NCBI GenBank assembly: GCA_025200525.1
Contig: CM045761.1
Span: 202,173,701-202,237,700, forward strand
Direction of reading: 5' to 3'
Source: Camellia lanceoleosa
Taxonomy: Eukaryota; Streptophyta; Magnoliopsida; Ericales; Theaceae
DNA length: 64,000 nt
Shown here: piece after piece, positions 24,172 to 35,726 of the stretch
How the letters are laid out: each line of letters starts with the position of its first letter
Position numbering within the stretch: position 1 is the stretch's first letter
The notes under the pieces: generated by a model
The model's input: the letters and a program-made list of their open reading frames with translations, nothing else
Told to the model about the DNA's origin: nothing
Database searches by the model: none
Made by a program: the position numbers and the translations under genes

Positions 24172-24520
24172 TGTGGGATAATTTTAGAATGACAACATCG
24201 CGTGACCGATGTGACACCTCAAAGTGCTGCACCGAGGTGTCACGTGTCTTGGACTGGCACACCGAGATGATCTCGATAAAGTTGAGGTTATCCCATGGCT
24301 GAAACCTAATCCTGGAATGTTTTTAGATAAGGACAAGAGTCCCAGATCGGGAAGATGACTTCTGGGGCTTAGTAAGATAAGACTCTTAGAGAGTTTATCC
24401 CAATTCTACTTGGGAGCCCAAGATTAACAGTAATTCTAAATCCATTGAAGCTAGCCTTCTATTGGGATTAGGTGCGTTATTACAAAAGAGAGGCACCCCC
24501 ATGGATCTAATGTATACTTT
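24172..24520 (+). mobile_element. LTR-c, plus orientation, cut by the gap (copy 1)
   Basis: Starts tgtgggataat and runs into the Ns after tgtatacttt. Copy 2 carries the full element at 53542-54078. It faces LTR-a and LTR-b head to head. Confidence 0.75.
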
Positions 24521-24620
24521 NNNNNNNNNNNNNNNNNNNNNNNNNNNNNNNNNNNNNNNNNNNNNNNNNNNNNNNNNNNNNNNNNNNNNNNNNNNNNNNN
24601 NNNNNNNNNNNNNNNNNNNN
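24521..24620. other. Assembly gap of exactly 100 N
   Basis: One hundred consecutive Ns. This round number is a usual placeholder for a gap of unknown size in a scaffold. The left contig ends inside LTR-c of a repeat cluster and the right contig starts in the protease region of a gypsy element, both places where assemblers break. Any reading frame crossing the Ns is meaningless. Confidence 0.99.
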
Positions 24621-24639
24621 GAAGGGCTTTTGCCTTGGT

Positions 24640-27600
24640 ACTTGGAAAACTAGAAGTTACCGAAAACGTTGTGTCAGGTATACTTTTTGTCTATTGTCAT
24701 TTAGCTCATGTCCTCATTAGCTCCGGGTCAACTCATTCTTTTGTTGCATCACATTTTACTTCTAAATTGGCATCAACACCTGAACCCTTAGGATATATAT
24801 TATACGTGTCTTTTCTTTCTGGTAGTTACACATAATCTTGAGGTATACAGATCATGTATTATATCCTTAAAAGGCAAGTCCTTATATGTAGACTTGATTC
24901 TCCTCTGCATTGGAAACTTTGATGTAATCTTAGGGATGGATTGGCTGGCTGCCAACCACGCCTCTATTGATTGTAAAGCCAAAAAGGTCTCCCTCAAGTT
25001 ACCAAACTAACTCGAGCTTGTCTTTGATGAGGCTAGGGTTTCCAACCTTCCCTGTATTATATCCTCCATGATAGCCCAGTGACTTCTAAGAAAGGGTTGT
25101 TGTAGTTATATTTGTTATGTGATCGATACACAAAAAGAGGACCCCATCGTTGATGCAATCCTCGCGGTTCAAGAATTCTCGGATGTTTTTCCTGAAGATC
25201 TACTTGGTATCCCGGTCGATCGGGAAATCAAATTCACCATTTAAACTCAACTTGGTACCCAACCAGTATTAAAAGCCCCTTACCGTATATCAATAATGGA
25301 ATTGAAAGAACTGAAGACTCAACTCCAGGAACTCTTGGACAAGGGTTTCATTCGACCTAGTACCTCACCCGAGGAAGCCCTAGTACTGTTTGTAAAGAAA
25401 AATGATGGCACAATGAGGTTATGCATCGATTACCGGGATTTGAACAAGGTCACCATCAAGAATTGATACCCTCTGCCACGAATCAATGACTTGTTGATCA
25501 ACTTCAAGGTGCCCAAGTATTCTAAAAAATCGACTTGCGATCGGGCTATCACCAACTAAAATTCAAAACGGAAAGCATCGAAAAGTCTGCCTTCAGAACT
25601 CATTACGGGCACTACGAGTTTCTTGTCATGCATTTTGGCATCACAAATGCACTAGCAGCCTTCATGGACCTCATGAACTGAGTGTTCAAACCCTATCTTG
25701 ATGAGTTCGTTATTGCTTTCATTGATGACATCCTCATGTACTCCAAGTCACCGGAAGACCATGAGCAGCACTTGCAAATGGTTCTACAAACACTACGTGA
25801 TCACAAACTTTATGCCAAGTTAAAGAAATGTGAATTACGGATCACTAGTGTACACTTTCTTGGTCACGTCGTTAACAAAGATGGCATCTTGGTTGACCCC
25901 TAAAACGTTGCAACAATCGTAGATTGGCCACAACCTACTAATGTGTCAGAAATTCGAAGTTTCTTTGGTCTAGTTGGCTATTATCAATGTTTCGTGCAAG
26001 ATTTCTCAAAGATAGCATCATCTTTGACCCAGCTAACTCAGAAGGACAGGAGCGTTGCTTTCAAGAATTAAAAAGTCTACTTGTGTCAACTTCTATACTA
26101 ACACTCCTTACAGGAGCAGATGGGTTCGTAATTTATAGTGATGTCTCATACAATGGTTTGGGTTGTGTTCTTATACAAAATGGAAAAGTCATTCCTTATG
26201 CCTCATGCCAACTAAAGACTCATGAGAAGAACTACCCAACACATGATCTGGAATTGGCTGCAGTGATCTTTGCCCTCAAAATCTGGCATCATTATCTCTA
26301 CAGTGCAACCTACGAGATTTACACTGATCACAAGAGTCTTAAATATCTGTTCATATAGAAGGAACTGAATATGAGACAATGGCGGTGGCTAAAATTTATG
26401 AAAGACTATGATGTAGAGATCTATCACCGTCCAGCCAAAGCTATCGTGGTGGCAGACACACTGAGCCGAAAGACGACCAAAAGTTTGGCATGTTCTCTCA
26501 TTTCCCACAAGATCAATGGACTGCTCGCCAATATAACCGTGAAACCTACCTTGATTGAAGAAATTAGAGCACACCAATGTGAAGATAAACTTTTAATGAA
26601 AAAATACGAGGAGGAAAGAATCGCTGATCCTAATTTCACCATAAGCAATGGGATACTAAAATTTTGAAATCGAATTTGCATAGCCGACATTCCAGAACTT
26701 AAGAAAAAGATATTGGTGGAAGCTCATAGGTCGAGATTTGTAGTCCACCCTGGCAACACAAAGATGTACCAGAATCTGAAGGAACATTACTGGTGGACAG
26801 GAATGAAAAGAGACATAGCAAGCCATGTCTCCAAATATTTGTATTGTCAGCGTGTTAAAGTAGAACATTAGAAACCTGTAGGATTGTTGCAACCACTCCC
26901 TATTCTTGAGTGGAAATGGGAGCACATTACTATGGACTTCGTGGTCGGGCTACCATAGCCATTTTCGCAAAATGGTGCAAGATGATCTATAGTAGACCGA
27001 TTGATGAAGTCGGCGCATTCTATTCCAAATACAATCATGTACTCCTTTAATAAGTTTGCCACCTTATACATTAAAGAAATTATTCGTTTGCATGGCACCC
27101 TAGTTTCAATTGTGTTTGACCGAGATCCCCGTTTCGTGTCTCACCTCTGGAACAAATTGCAAGAAGTTTTAGGAACCACACTGAAGTTTAGCACGACTTA
27201 TCACCCACAAACTGATGGACAATTCAAAAAAACAATCCAGACGTTGGAAGACATGTTACGTATATGTGTGTTGGACCTCAAAGGTAACTGGGATGAGCAC
27301 CTACCCTTAGTGGAATTCGCCTATAACAACAGCCACTAAGCAAACATTGGAATGGCAGCGTATGAAGCTGTGTATGGAAAGAGATATCGATCACCTCTAT
27401 GCTGGAAAGAAGTCGGGAACAGGAAACTGTTAGGCCCCGAGAACGTGCAAGTCACAAGTGAGAAAATCCAACTCATCCAATAGCAAATTCGCAATGTTCA
27501 GAGTCGCCAAAAAAGCTATGCAGATATACGAAGACAGGACTTGGAATTTCAAATAGGAGATCATGTGTTCCTTAAGATCTCACCAACAAGAAGAGTTATC

Positions 27601-27975
27601 CGATTTGGAAAACGAGGAAAGTTAAACCCACGTTACATTGGGTCATTCAAGATACTAGAAAGGATTGGTCCTGTAGCATATCGCCTTGCACTACTGCCTG
27701 AACTGTCCAACATTTACAATGTGTTTCACGTTTCGATGCTCCGACGGTACCTCCAAGATCCAGAACATGTTGTTGACTATAAGAACTTGGAAGTCCAAGA
27801 GGTCTTCTCTTACGAAGAGCAACCAGTGCAAATTCTCGATCATCGTGATTAAGTTCTTCGAAACAAAACCATACCGTTGGTAAAAGTCTTATGGCGAAAT
27901 CATCGTATCGAGGAAGCTATGTGGGAAACAGAAAGTCAAATGCGAGCCAAATACCCATACCTCTTCGAAAATTAA
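24640..27975 (+). pseudogene. gypsy pro-pol polyprotein remnant
   Basis: Protease remains near 24700-25010, with SSGSTHSF (the catalytic Asp is replaced; codon 24719-24721 is Ser) and a later ILGMDWL. RT spans about 25290-25960 with FIDDIL at the active site. RNase H follows (about 26100-26450, YTDHKSLKY), then integrase (26690-27340) and a chromodomain-like tail. Frameshifts lie between 25466 and 25529 and near 26050. From there one frame runs to the stop at 27973-27975, interrupted at 26356, 26665, 26869, 26956, 27337, 27481 and 27850. In integrase the first Cys of the zinc-binding pair is Tyr, and the Glu of the DDE triad (after TDGQ) is Lys. It cannot be active. Confidence 0.9.
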
Positions 27976-28007
27976 GATACATCAAGTTTGGAGACAAACT
28001 TCTATTT

Positions 28008-28020
28008 AGGAGGGGAGAAA
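28008..28020 (+). promoter_or_regulatory. Polypurine tract of the gypsy element
   Basis: aggaggggagaaa lies directly before the LTR start tgtgacaacc. Its position and composition fit the primer for plus-strand DNA synthesis. Confidence 0.85.
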
Positions 28021-29474
28021 TGTGACAACCAGAATGTTTAATAAAATACTATATAAATATTTATAGTTACATATAATTATGATTGTATGTGATAATATAT
28101 TATTTAATAAATAAATAAATAATAATAACAATAATAAAAAAATAAATATATGGAATAAGAATAATAAATAATATTATGTAATAGTAAAACAAAATAATTA
28201 ATATTATGATGGTATGTTATAAAGTATAATTTAATTTATTAACTAGAGTCAATGTAAAATTAAGGTAAAATAATAAAAAATAAAAAGTATATGTAAATCA
28301 ATTTGCCTTTATCAAATATATGATATAGGAGATTTTTTGGGGATTAAGCAAATCAACCATTAATGAGAGGAGATTTGGCAATTGTCCAGGAGAGATAGAA
28401 TTAAGCCACCTGCCATCTAAGCAAATAAGAGGTGAGTCATCAACCATGGGGTCATCATGATGGAATGAGTCACACTAAGGAACGATGTATATAAGGGAGG
28501 AAGGGTAAAATAGTAAGGGATCAAATGGAAAGCAAAAAGAGAGAGAGAGAAGCAAGAGAATACAACAAAAATAGGAGGAAAATAGTAAGACTTAAAATTA
28601 AGGTGAGTTATATTATACCTTGAGCCACCATAATATATTTTACGTATGTTTTGACTTACCATAAATTATTTTATACAAGTTATGTTTTATAAATTATATT
28701 AATATTTCAATTACATGGGTTATTTTTTGAACTCTATTTGTTTAAAATGAAACCCATGGATATGTTTGTTTAAATTTTAGAAAGTATTTGACAATGGCCA
28801 TATAAACAATCATGTTTTTTAAGTACCACCACGGGAGTCCCACGCCTTGGGAGACTTAAATAACCATTGGCCTTTGTTTGGCCACTTTGCGGTCCTCTGT
28901 TTGTCATGGATCCATTGATCTCTGTTCTGACTGTCACTCTAGTGACCTCTGTTCTGTTCTGTATTGTGGTTATGGTTATTTAATTATATAATTTCTGTGT
29001 TTCAGTTTCTATCATTTTAAATCATTCGTTTATTCAAATTAAGTTCTGTTACTATTTTAGCTTAAATAACTATCCATGGTTATTTTGTATTCCCTATACT
29101 CTTGGCATAATATTTCTCACTCTGTTGTGTGCTTATAACTGTTGCCCTTTTAGGTGACGAGATATAAGGGATACCCATAATCTCACGTAGTGGAACCCGC
29201 ACGAGAATTTGATGTTGAACCATTATTTTGTTTTTATTTTATTTTATTTTATTTTATTTTTGTTTCCTTTTGTTTTTACTCGGGTAGTCCTTTGAATAAT
29301 AAAATAATAAAAGCCCTATAGATGTATTTTCTCTTATTAAAATAGTAAAATGAAATAAATTTTCTATTTAATTATTTTATTTCCTTTTGCACTTGCGCCA
29401 TTTAATTTGTCACGATTAGAATAAAGTAGTGAGTTACAATTTCAGCCCTAAGCCCATGGGGTTGGGTCGTGACA
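28021..29474 (+). mobile_element. 3' LTR of the gypsy element
   Basis: From tgtgacaacc to gggtcgtgaca, 1454 bases. A TATA box (gtatataagg) lies at about 28487-28496. It is a relative, in the opposite direction, of the LTRs at 948-2589 and 30494-32135, which carry a MITE this one lacks. It is followed by an AT-rich spacer of 76 bases before copy 2 of the duplication. Confidence 0.85.
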
Positions 29475-29726
29475 TATATAACACAATATATATATATATA
29501 TAACTTTACTATTTTTACAATTAATATTACAACCTTGTTCAAAACTCAAAATATGTTAGTTTTTCATCCCTATGGTACAACAAAAAAACAAAAAACAAAA
29601 AAGAGGGATTAGAATATGCATCATGGTTAGCTTATAAAAAGAAGTTTTCTTCTACCAAATCTAGAATGGTAGGTCAAACGGGTCAAACAACCACGTGAAG
29701 TAGTGTTGCATAAAAAGCTCAAATTC

Positions 29727-30065
29727 TCATCCCAACTGTATCATACCAAAACACATCCACGTTGCCTGGACTGTGTAAATGGGGACAACTTGTATGTATG
29801 CCCAAAATGCCCGATCGATGATCCATCTCGATTGCTCAATGTATGATAGGTCATTACTAAAATCAATATTTTGAATATTAATAATTTCCAACGGGTTAGG
29901 GACATTAGTAAAAATGTGGTCCTCAGGGTACACATTTTCCTTTCTTACTACAAAATTTGGGGGCAAAGGGCTAACGATGTAGTGCGGGCGGTCATATCCT
30001 GGGGCAGGTCTGAGGACACAGGTGGGTTCGAGTAAGCGTCTACGTGTGTAGGCGCGGCTTTGCCT
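29727..30065 (-). other. Unidentified open frame beside an LTR primer site (copy 2)
   Basis: Same frame as 177-515, with the first Met at 29966. The 79 residues after that Met are identical to copy 1; upstream there are a few substitutions. Not recognised. Confidence 0.25.
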
Positions 30066-30493
30066 TCACAATAAGGATGGGACATGAGGAGGCTCGGATT
30101 GTATATATAGTGGCCGACCCATCAATTGGGCAAGGCACGGATATAGTCTCCTAATTATATCCTCCGAGTCTCCTGTCTGAAGGTGAGGCGGTGGGGTACT
30201 TTGCTAAAATATCCTCCAAATTAATGGCCCCGAGCTCCTCCCAAAATGCCTCGTCAAGATTAATCTCGGACATTCCCACATCATTAGAATAAATGTGAGA
30301 TTTTACATAAAAGGACTAATGTCACGGGTAAATATTTATTAGTTATTTTATTATGTAGTCATTTTATTTTATTATATGTATCTAGTTATATAGTTTTATT
30401 TATATTTTTATTTATAACTTTTCAAACTTTCTAATCAAATTAAAGTAGGTTTTTTTTTTTTTTTTGAATGAACCATTGCTCTGATACTATCTT

Positions 30494-32135
30494 TGTCACA
30501 ACCCAACCCCAAGGCTTAGGGCTGGAATTGCAACTTATTAAATAATTTTAATTGTAACAAATTAAATGGCACAAGTAGAGGCAAAATGTAAGTAGGAAAA
30601 GAATTAAACAGAAAATTTACTTCATTATACTATTTTAATAAAAGAAAGTACATCTGTGGGGATTTTATTATTTTATTATTCAGTGACTGGCCCTCAGTAA
30701 AATACAAAATGAAGAAAAGAAAAGAAAAGAAACAAAATAACGGATTTCTTGTATGGGTTCTACTACACGAGGTTACGGGTCTTCCTTACATCTCATCATC
30801 TGAAAGGGTAACAGTTATAAGCACACAGTAGAATGAGAAATATTATGCCAAGAGTATAGGGAACACAAAATAACCGTGGATAGTTAGTTAAGTTAAAAAA
30901 TTTACATAATGTAATTTGAATAAACAAATTATTTACATGGCAGAAACTGAAGCACAGAAATTACGTAAATAAATAACCATAACCACAGTACAAAACAAAA
31001 CAGAACAGAGGTCACATGAGTGACAGCCAGAACGTAGGTCAATAGATCCATCACAAACAAAGGACCACAAAGTGGCCAAACAGAGGCCAATGGTTATTTA
31101 AGTCTCCTAAGGCATGAGACTCTTGTGGTGGTACTTACAAAAAATACTTGTTTACAAAATCATTGTCAAATAATTTTTAAAATTTAAACAAACATATCAA
31201 TGGGTTTCAATTTAGGAGTTTTCTTAAGTGTGCAAGTGCACACCATGTGACACTTACACAAAAGGTGTAAGTGTAAGGTGTAAGTATAAGTATAAGGTGT
31301 AAGTATAAGGTGTAAGTGTAAGGTGTAAGTGTAAGTGGGTTGCATATGGTGTGCAACCTCAAAAAAGGTGTAAGTGTAAGATTTAATTTTTCACAAAAGG
31401 TGTAAGTGTAAGTGTAAGGTATAAGATGTAAGGTGTAAGTTGTACACCATAACCAAACCCTTCAATTTAAGTAAATGGAATTCAAAAAATAATTAACGTA
31501 ATTGAAATATAAATATAAGTTATAAAACATAACTTGTATAAAATAAATTATGGTAGTTCAAAACATATGTAAAATATATTATGGTGACTTAAGATATAAT
31601 ATAACTAATCTTAATATTAATCCTTATTATTTTCTTTTTATTTTTGCCAACTTCTCACGGTTGCTCCCTTGCTTCTGCTTTTTTTTTTTCCTTTTTTTTT
31701 TTGTTTTTTTGTTTTTGTTTTCTTTTCCCTCGTCCTAATGGCTTCACAGCCCCACCCTCCTATATATATATATATATACACAGAGCCTGGTGACGGACAT
31801 AATGATCCTAATTGGATAACTCACCTCCCCTTAGGCTTTGAGAGCCCAAATGACTGAGGTTCATTTGTCCAACAGTACACGTTCATTATTATTTGGATTA
31901 GGAAATCAGATATAATTAGATATTATTATTAACTCACAGATTTGCTATATCTTATTATTATTATTATTAGTCTGATATTACTTTTATATTTATTTCTTAT
32001 TACGTTTATTATATTTGTTTATTTAACCTATTTATTTATTTAGTTATTTCTTTATTGTTTTGATAATATATTATCACATATAACCATAATTCTATATATA
32101 TATATGGTATTTAATTAAACAATTAGGGTGTCACA
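30494..32135 (-). mobile_element. Ty3/gypsy LTR, minus orientation, with Met-tRNA primer site (copy 2)
   Basis: Counterpart of 948-2589, with the primer site at about 30477-30488 and the nested MITE at 31215-31460. Some words are better preserved than in copy 1 when judged by the related LTR at 28021-29474 (for example aacagttataagc near 30810), and others are worse. Confidence 0.8.
31215..31460. mobile_element. MITE with internal minisatellite (copy 2)
   Basis: Flanked by ttcaattta (31206-31214 and 31461-31469). It is 246 bases against 254 in copy 1, the difference lying in the gtgtaag array. Confidence 0.75.
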
Positions 32136-33265
32136 AGGACAAACTAACTTTGATGATTATTTCAAATGTTTCACAACTAATATTGATATAAGAACAAAAC
32201 AAACCAAACCAAACCAAACCAAGTCAAAAGTAGCCTAAAAATTTGATGAACAATGATAATGGCGAATACATATCGAAACAAAAAGTAACAATAGAGAGGC
32301 CTAATTAAATTGAGCTTGCACCTAATATTGATGACGAATATATATTGCTATAAATATAACTACAAGTCGTGGCACAAGCAATGCGATAGACATATTTCTT
32401 CTCTAATTAGGTGTTACCGAAGAGTTAAAGAGAAGATAGAAAAAGTAGAGATGAAGGGGAAAAAAATTGGTTTAAAAAAATCACATAAAAACAGTTTTAA
32501 TTAAAAGCTAACATTGTTGTTTTTCTTTTTAAATTCTTGTCTGACAAATTGAAAAAGGGAATTGAGTTAGACATCTTTTTTCTTTAATTAGGTGATACCA
32601 AAGATTTAAGAGAAGATTGAAAAAGTAGAGAGGAAGAGAAGAGAAGTCATCTAGGAGAGGGGGAAAAAAAATGGAGGAGGGGGTCATTCCAATTCTGTGC
32701 TAAATTGAAGTTTTGTTTATGTAAAACAATCATAAAATACAATGGGTTCATAAAATACTTATCTAATTCCTCTTCAAGATACCAATTCAACCGTAAGCAA
32801 ATCGCAAATTGCAATTTCCAATTTTGTTCTTATCTAATTCCTCTTGCAATTGCTACTTTGAAAGAGAAAGAAAGTCATTTCATGTATATTACATTTGGTG
32901 AAATTGCTACTTTGAAATTGAAATTTTTAGATCACGCATTTCAATTGAAATTTTTACAATTTGTCTAGTTAAGAGTAAGTAAACTAAATAGTTTACAAAA
33001 ACCCCAAAATTAAACAAAAAAATTTCTAAAATCCTAGTATTTATCAATTACAATGCAAACACCATGTATGTAGGTATAGAAATATGTATATAGACAAGAA
33101 AAAAAAAAAAGAGTAAAACTTTCCTAGAGGTGAGAGCTGTTAGAAAAGATGGATTTTTTTGATAATTTTAATGTGAAATTAAAATAGGTCCCAACCATTG
33201 ATTGAGGTGGGATTAAATGGGTTTAAATTCTTTGTAACAAGGTCTTTACACCACAAAAAGAAGAG
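32136..33265. other. AT-rich spacer, no gene seen (copy 2)
   Basis: Matches 2590-3725, with one short attgcaa unit fewer near 32800. Confidence 0.6.
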
Positions 33266-33433
33266 TGGTGCTACATGCACCAATTAGTGTACTAACTAGT
33301 GTACCAACACTAGTTATAACTTTATTATTGACCCAACTCATTATACAAATTAAAAATACCAAAAACATCTTAAATTGTGTCACATAATCAATTGGTACAC
33401 TAGTTAGTGCACTAATTGGTGCATATAGCATTA
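33266..33433. mobile_element. Palindromic MITE, family 1 (copy 2)
   Basis: Appears identical to 3726-3893. Confidence 0.75.
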
Positions 33434-33489
33434 GTTTAAAAAGAATGACAAAAAATCATTGAGAATTGAATGAGAAATTGTCTCATAAA

Positions 33490-34350
33490 GATAGCCTCAT
33501 GAATGAGGTATTGAAAATTGTGTATAACTACCAATCCCACATTGATTGTAGAGGAAAACTTTGATGAGTATTTAAACCTCAAGATTTTGATAAGGGTATG
33601 AGCCCTTTGGGGAATCCAAATTTTCTGAAAGAAGGGAGTTATGCATGTTTCAAGGATGGGCTTGGGCCAAGACTATGGTCCAAGTTAGTTATGGAAAAAT
33701 TGCCACATGTCGCTCGGACCGGGCTGGGTCTATGATTCGTGATTCGTAAATTGTGGATCTTGGGCAGGCTTGAGGCGCTTGAGGCTTGCTGGAATGGGTT
33801 AGGTTTGGGTTGAGCCGGATTGGTGGTCCACCAACCTAAACTTTTTGGACCAAGACACTTGTGTATACATAATATATATCTCAGATAATATTGACCCATC
33901 AGTTTTGGTCCATTACTCCAATAGTTTTGTAGGAGCAATGGGCATTAGTTGCTAGCCTTCATGGCTGGAGGCTTCTTCTCTCTCCCCCATGGTGTATAAA
34001 AGAAGACCCATCTCCCTTGGTTTTAGTACAAATTTTTTGCTTTCAAATATATACAGTTAGTTTGCTTCGTTCTATATAATTTTTCTTTTTGTGTTGAGAG
34101 AATGTTGCCATTGTCGATTCGCCAAAACTGTCAGAAGGTGCTTCTGCATTAGCCGATCTAAACTTTGTATCCTGGGAGATAAAAGTCGACATACCTCCAG
34201 CACCCATGGTGAAGCGGCTAATCTGTTTTAAGGAGACTATAGTATCACACAGATTTCGGTTTGCTTTCTTTCCTATTTATCGCATTATGTTTTTTTGTGC
34301 AATATGGTTGTAATGTTCAACATCTGTTTCTTATTATGTAATGTAATTGA
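33490..34350 (+). mobile_element. LTR-like promoter segment, probably a solo LTR (copy 2)
   Basis: Matches 3950-4810 with no difference that I can see, TATA box at about 33993-34002. Confidence 0.4.
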
Positions 34351-35726
34351 TTAATCATGAATATATTCATCTTGTTTAATTTACACAATTTGTACAACAA
34401 TCTTAAAATAGATTAAATGTATTTATCATGAAATTAGATAATTAGATTCATATGTATTGGGTAAGATTTTGTTGCTACTGTTTCAGGTTCATTATGTTGT
34501 TGCTTGTGTCAATCTTTAATTATAATAAAATTTATAAATATACCATTCCAAATTAGTATGCAAAGAGGTGAAAGAAGGAGACAAAAAAGGGCTAGAAAGG
34601 GATTCATGATTGAAAATTAAAAGAAAATTGAAAATACAACCCTGCTACAGACCCCCACTAAAGCTTAACCCCCAGGACCCCCAGTGACATGGCAGATGAG
34701 GTGGCAGCTGATGTGTAAACACAGCTGAAAAAAAAAAAAAAAGAAAATTTGGAAAAGCGGGAACCAAACTTGTCTCCACCATCTTCCCTCGTCTATCCTC
34801 ACCTCTCGCCGCCATCCTCTTCCTCCACCGTAGCTTTCTGTCGTCGATGACGGCCATAGCTCACCGGGAACTCTAGTTGTCCCTATTTGTCCCTTTTATA
34901 AACCTGTATCTCTGTTCGTAGCTCTTATCTATCCTCAATCTTCGTCGCTCTCATCAATCTGGTTGTCCTTTGTCCATCAATCTGGTTGTCCTCTGTCTAT
35001 CTCCCTCATCTGTCCTCAGCTCCTCTGTCACTCTCTATCTTCCGCTGTGTCTCTGTCTCGCATGTAATCTAGATCGGTGGTTTATGAGGTAAAAAAATCA
35101 ATTTCATATGACTAATCCAGCTTGAGTTCTCTTTCAGTTATATGCTAATTCTGAAATCTGAATAGTGAAATGAGTAAATGAGTTCTCTTTCAGTTATATG
35201 CTAATTCTGAAATCTGAATAGTGAAATGACTAATCTGAAATCTGAACTCTGGAGTTTGTATATATGCTAATTCTCATATATGGAGTTCTCTTTCAGTTTA
35301 AAATGAGTAATTGAGTATATATATGGAACTTCCCTAATATGAAGTTTGTCATTTTGGACCTATGAAATCAGAAATATATATGAGTAATCTGAAATATGAG
35401 TAATAGTTATATAATATGAAATATGAAATTTGGGCAGTGTTATATAATCTGTAATCTATCATTTTGTAAGCTATAATCTGTAATCTGAAAGGATGAGTAA
35501 TTTGTCATTTTGTGAAGTTTAGTTCCATATATATATATATATATATATAAGTAATGTGAAATATGAAATTTGGTTCACAGTGATCATTCTGAATGGAGTT
35601 TATATAAAATCTAAAATATGAAGTTTAGTTCCATAATTGTTATATAATGAAATCAGTATTTTTGTTTGGGTATTTTTAGGGAATTGATATTTGTTTAATT
35701 GTTATTTCAGTACGCAAAGTGGAAGA

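Larger units (their letters stand above)
1..24520 (+). repeat. Copy 1 of a ~24.4 kb direct duplication
   Basis: The sequence from base 1 matches the sequence from 29551 base for base at the start and stays collinear up to the assembly gap. The offset begins at 29550, moves between about 29524 and 29562 through small indels, and falls to about 29363 near the end, where copy 2 lacks a piece of an LTR. Every element described in this interval has a counterpart in 29551-53883. Copy 1 starts at or before the window edge, so its true left limit is unknown. It ends exactly at the run of Ns, inside LTR-c. Unmerged contig overlap or haplotype duplication explains this better than a real tandem duplication. 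Confidence 0.95.
24621..29474 (+). mobile_element. Decayed Ty3/gypsy element, 5' part lost in the gap
   Basis: The order protease, reverse transcriptase, RNase H, integrase defines Ty3/gypsy. A chromodomain-like C-terminus (ending near 27975) points to the chromovirus branch, possibly Tekay/Del. A polypurine tract (28008-28020) and a 3' LTR (28021-29474) close it. The 5' LTR and gag would lie left of the gap. Confidence 0.9.

Noticed and set aside
24462..24653. Open frame across the gap
   Set aside because: It is read through 100 Ns and joins two contigs.
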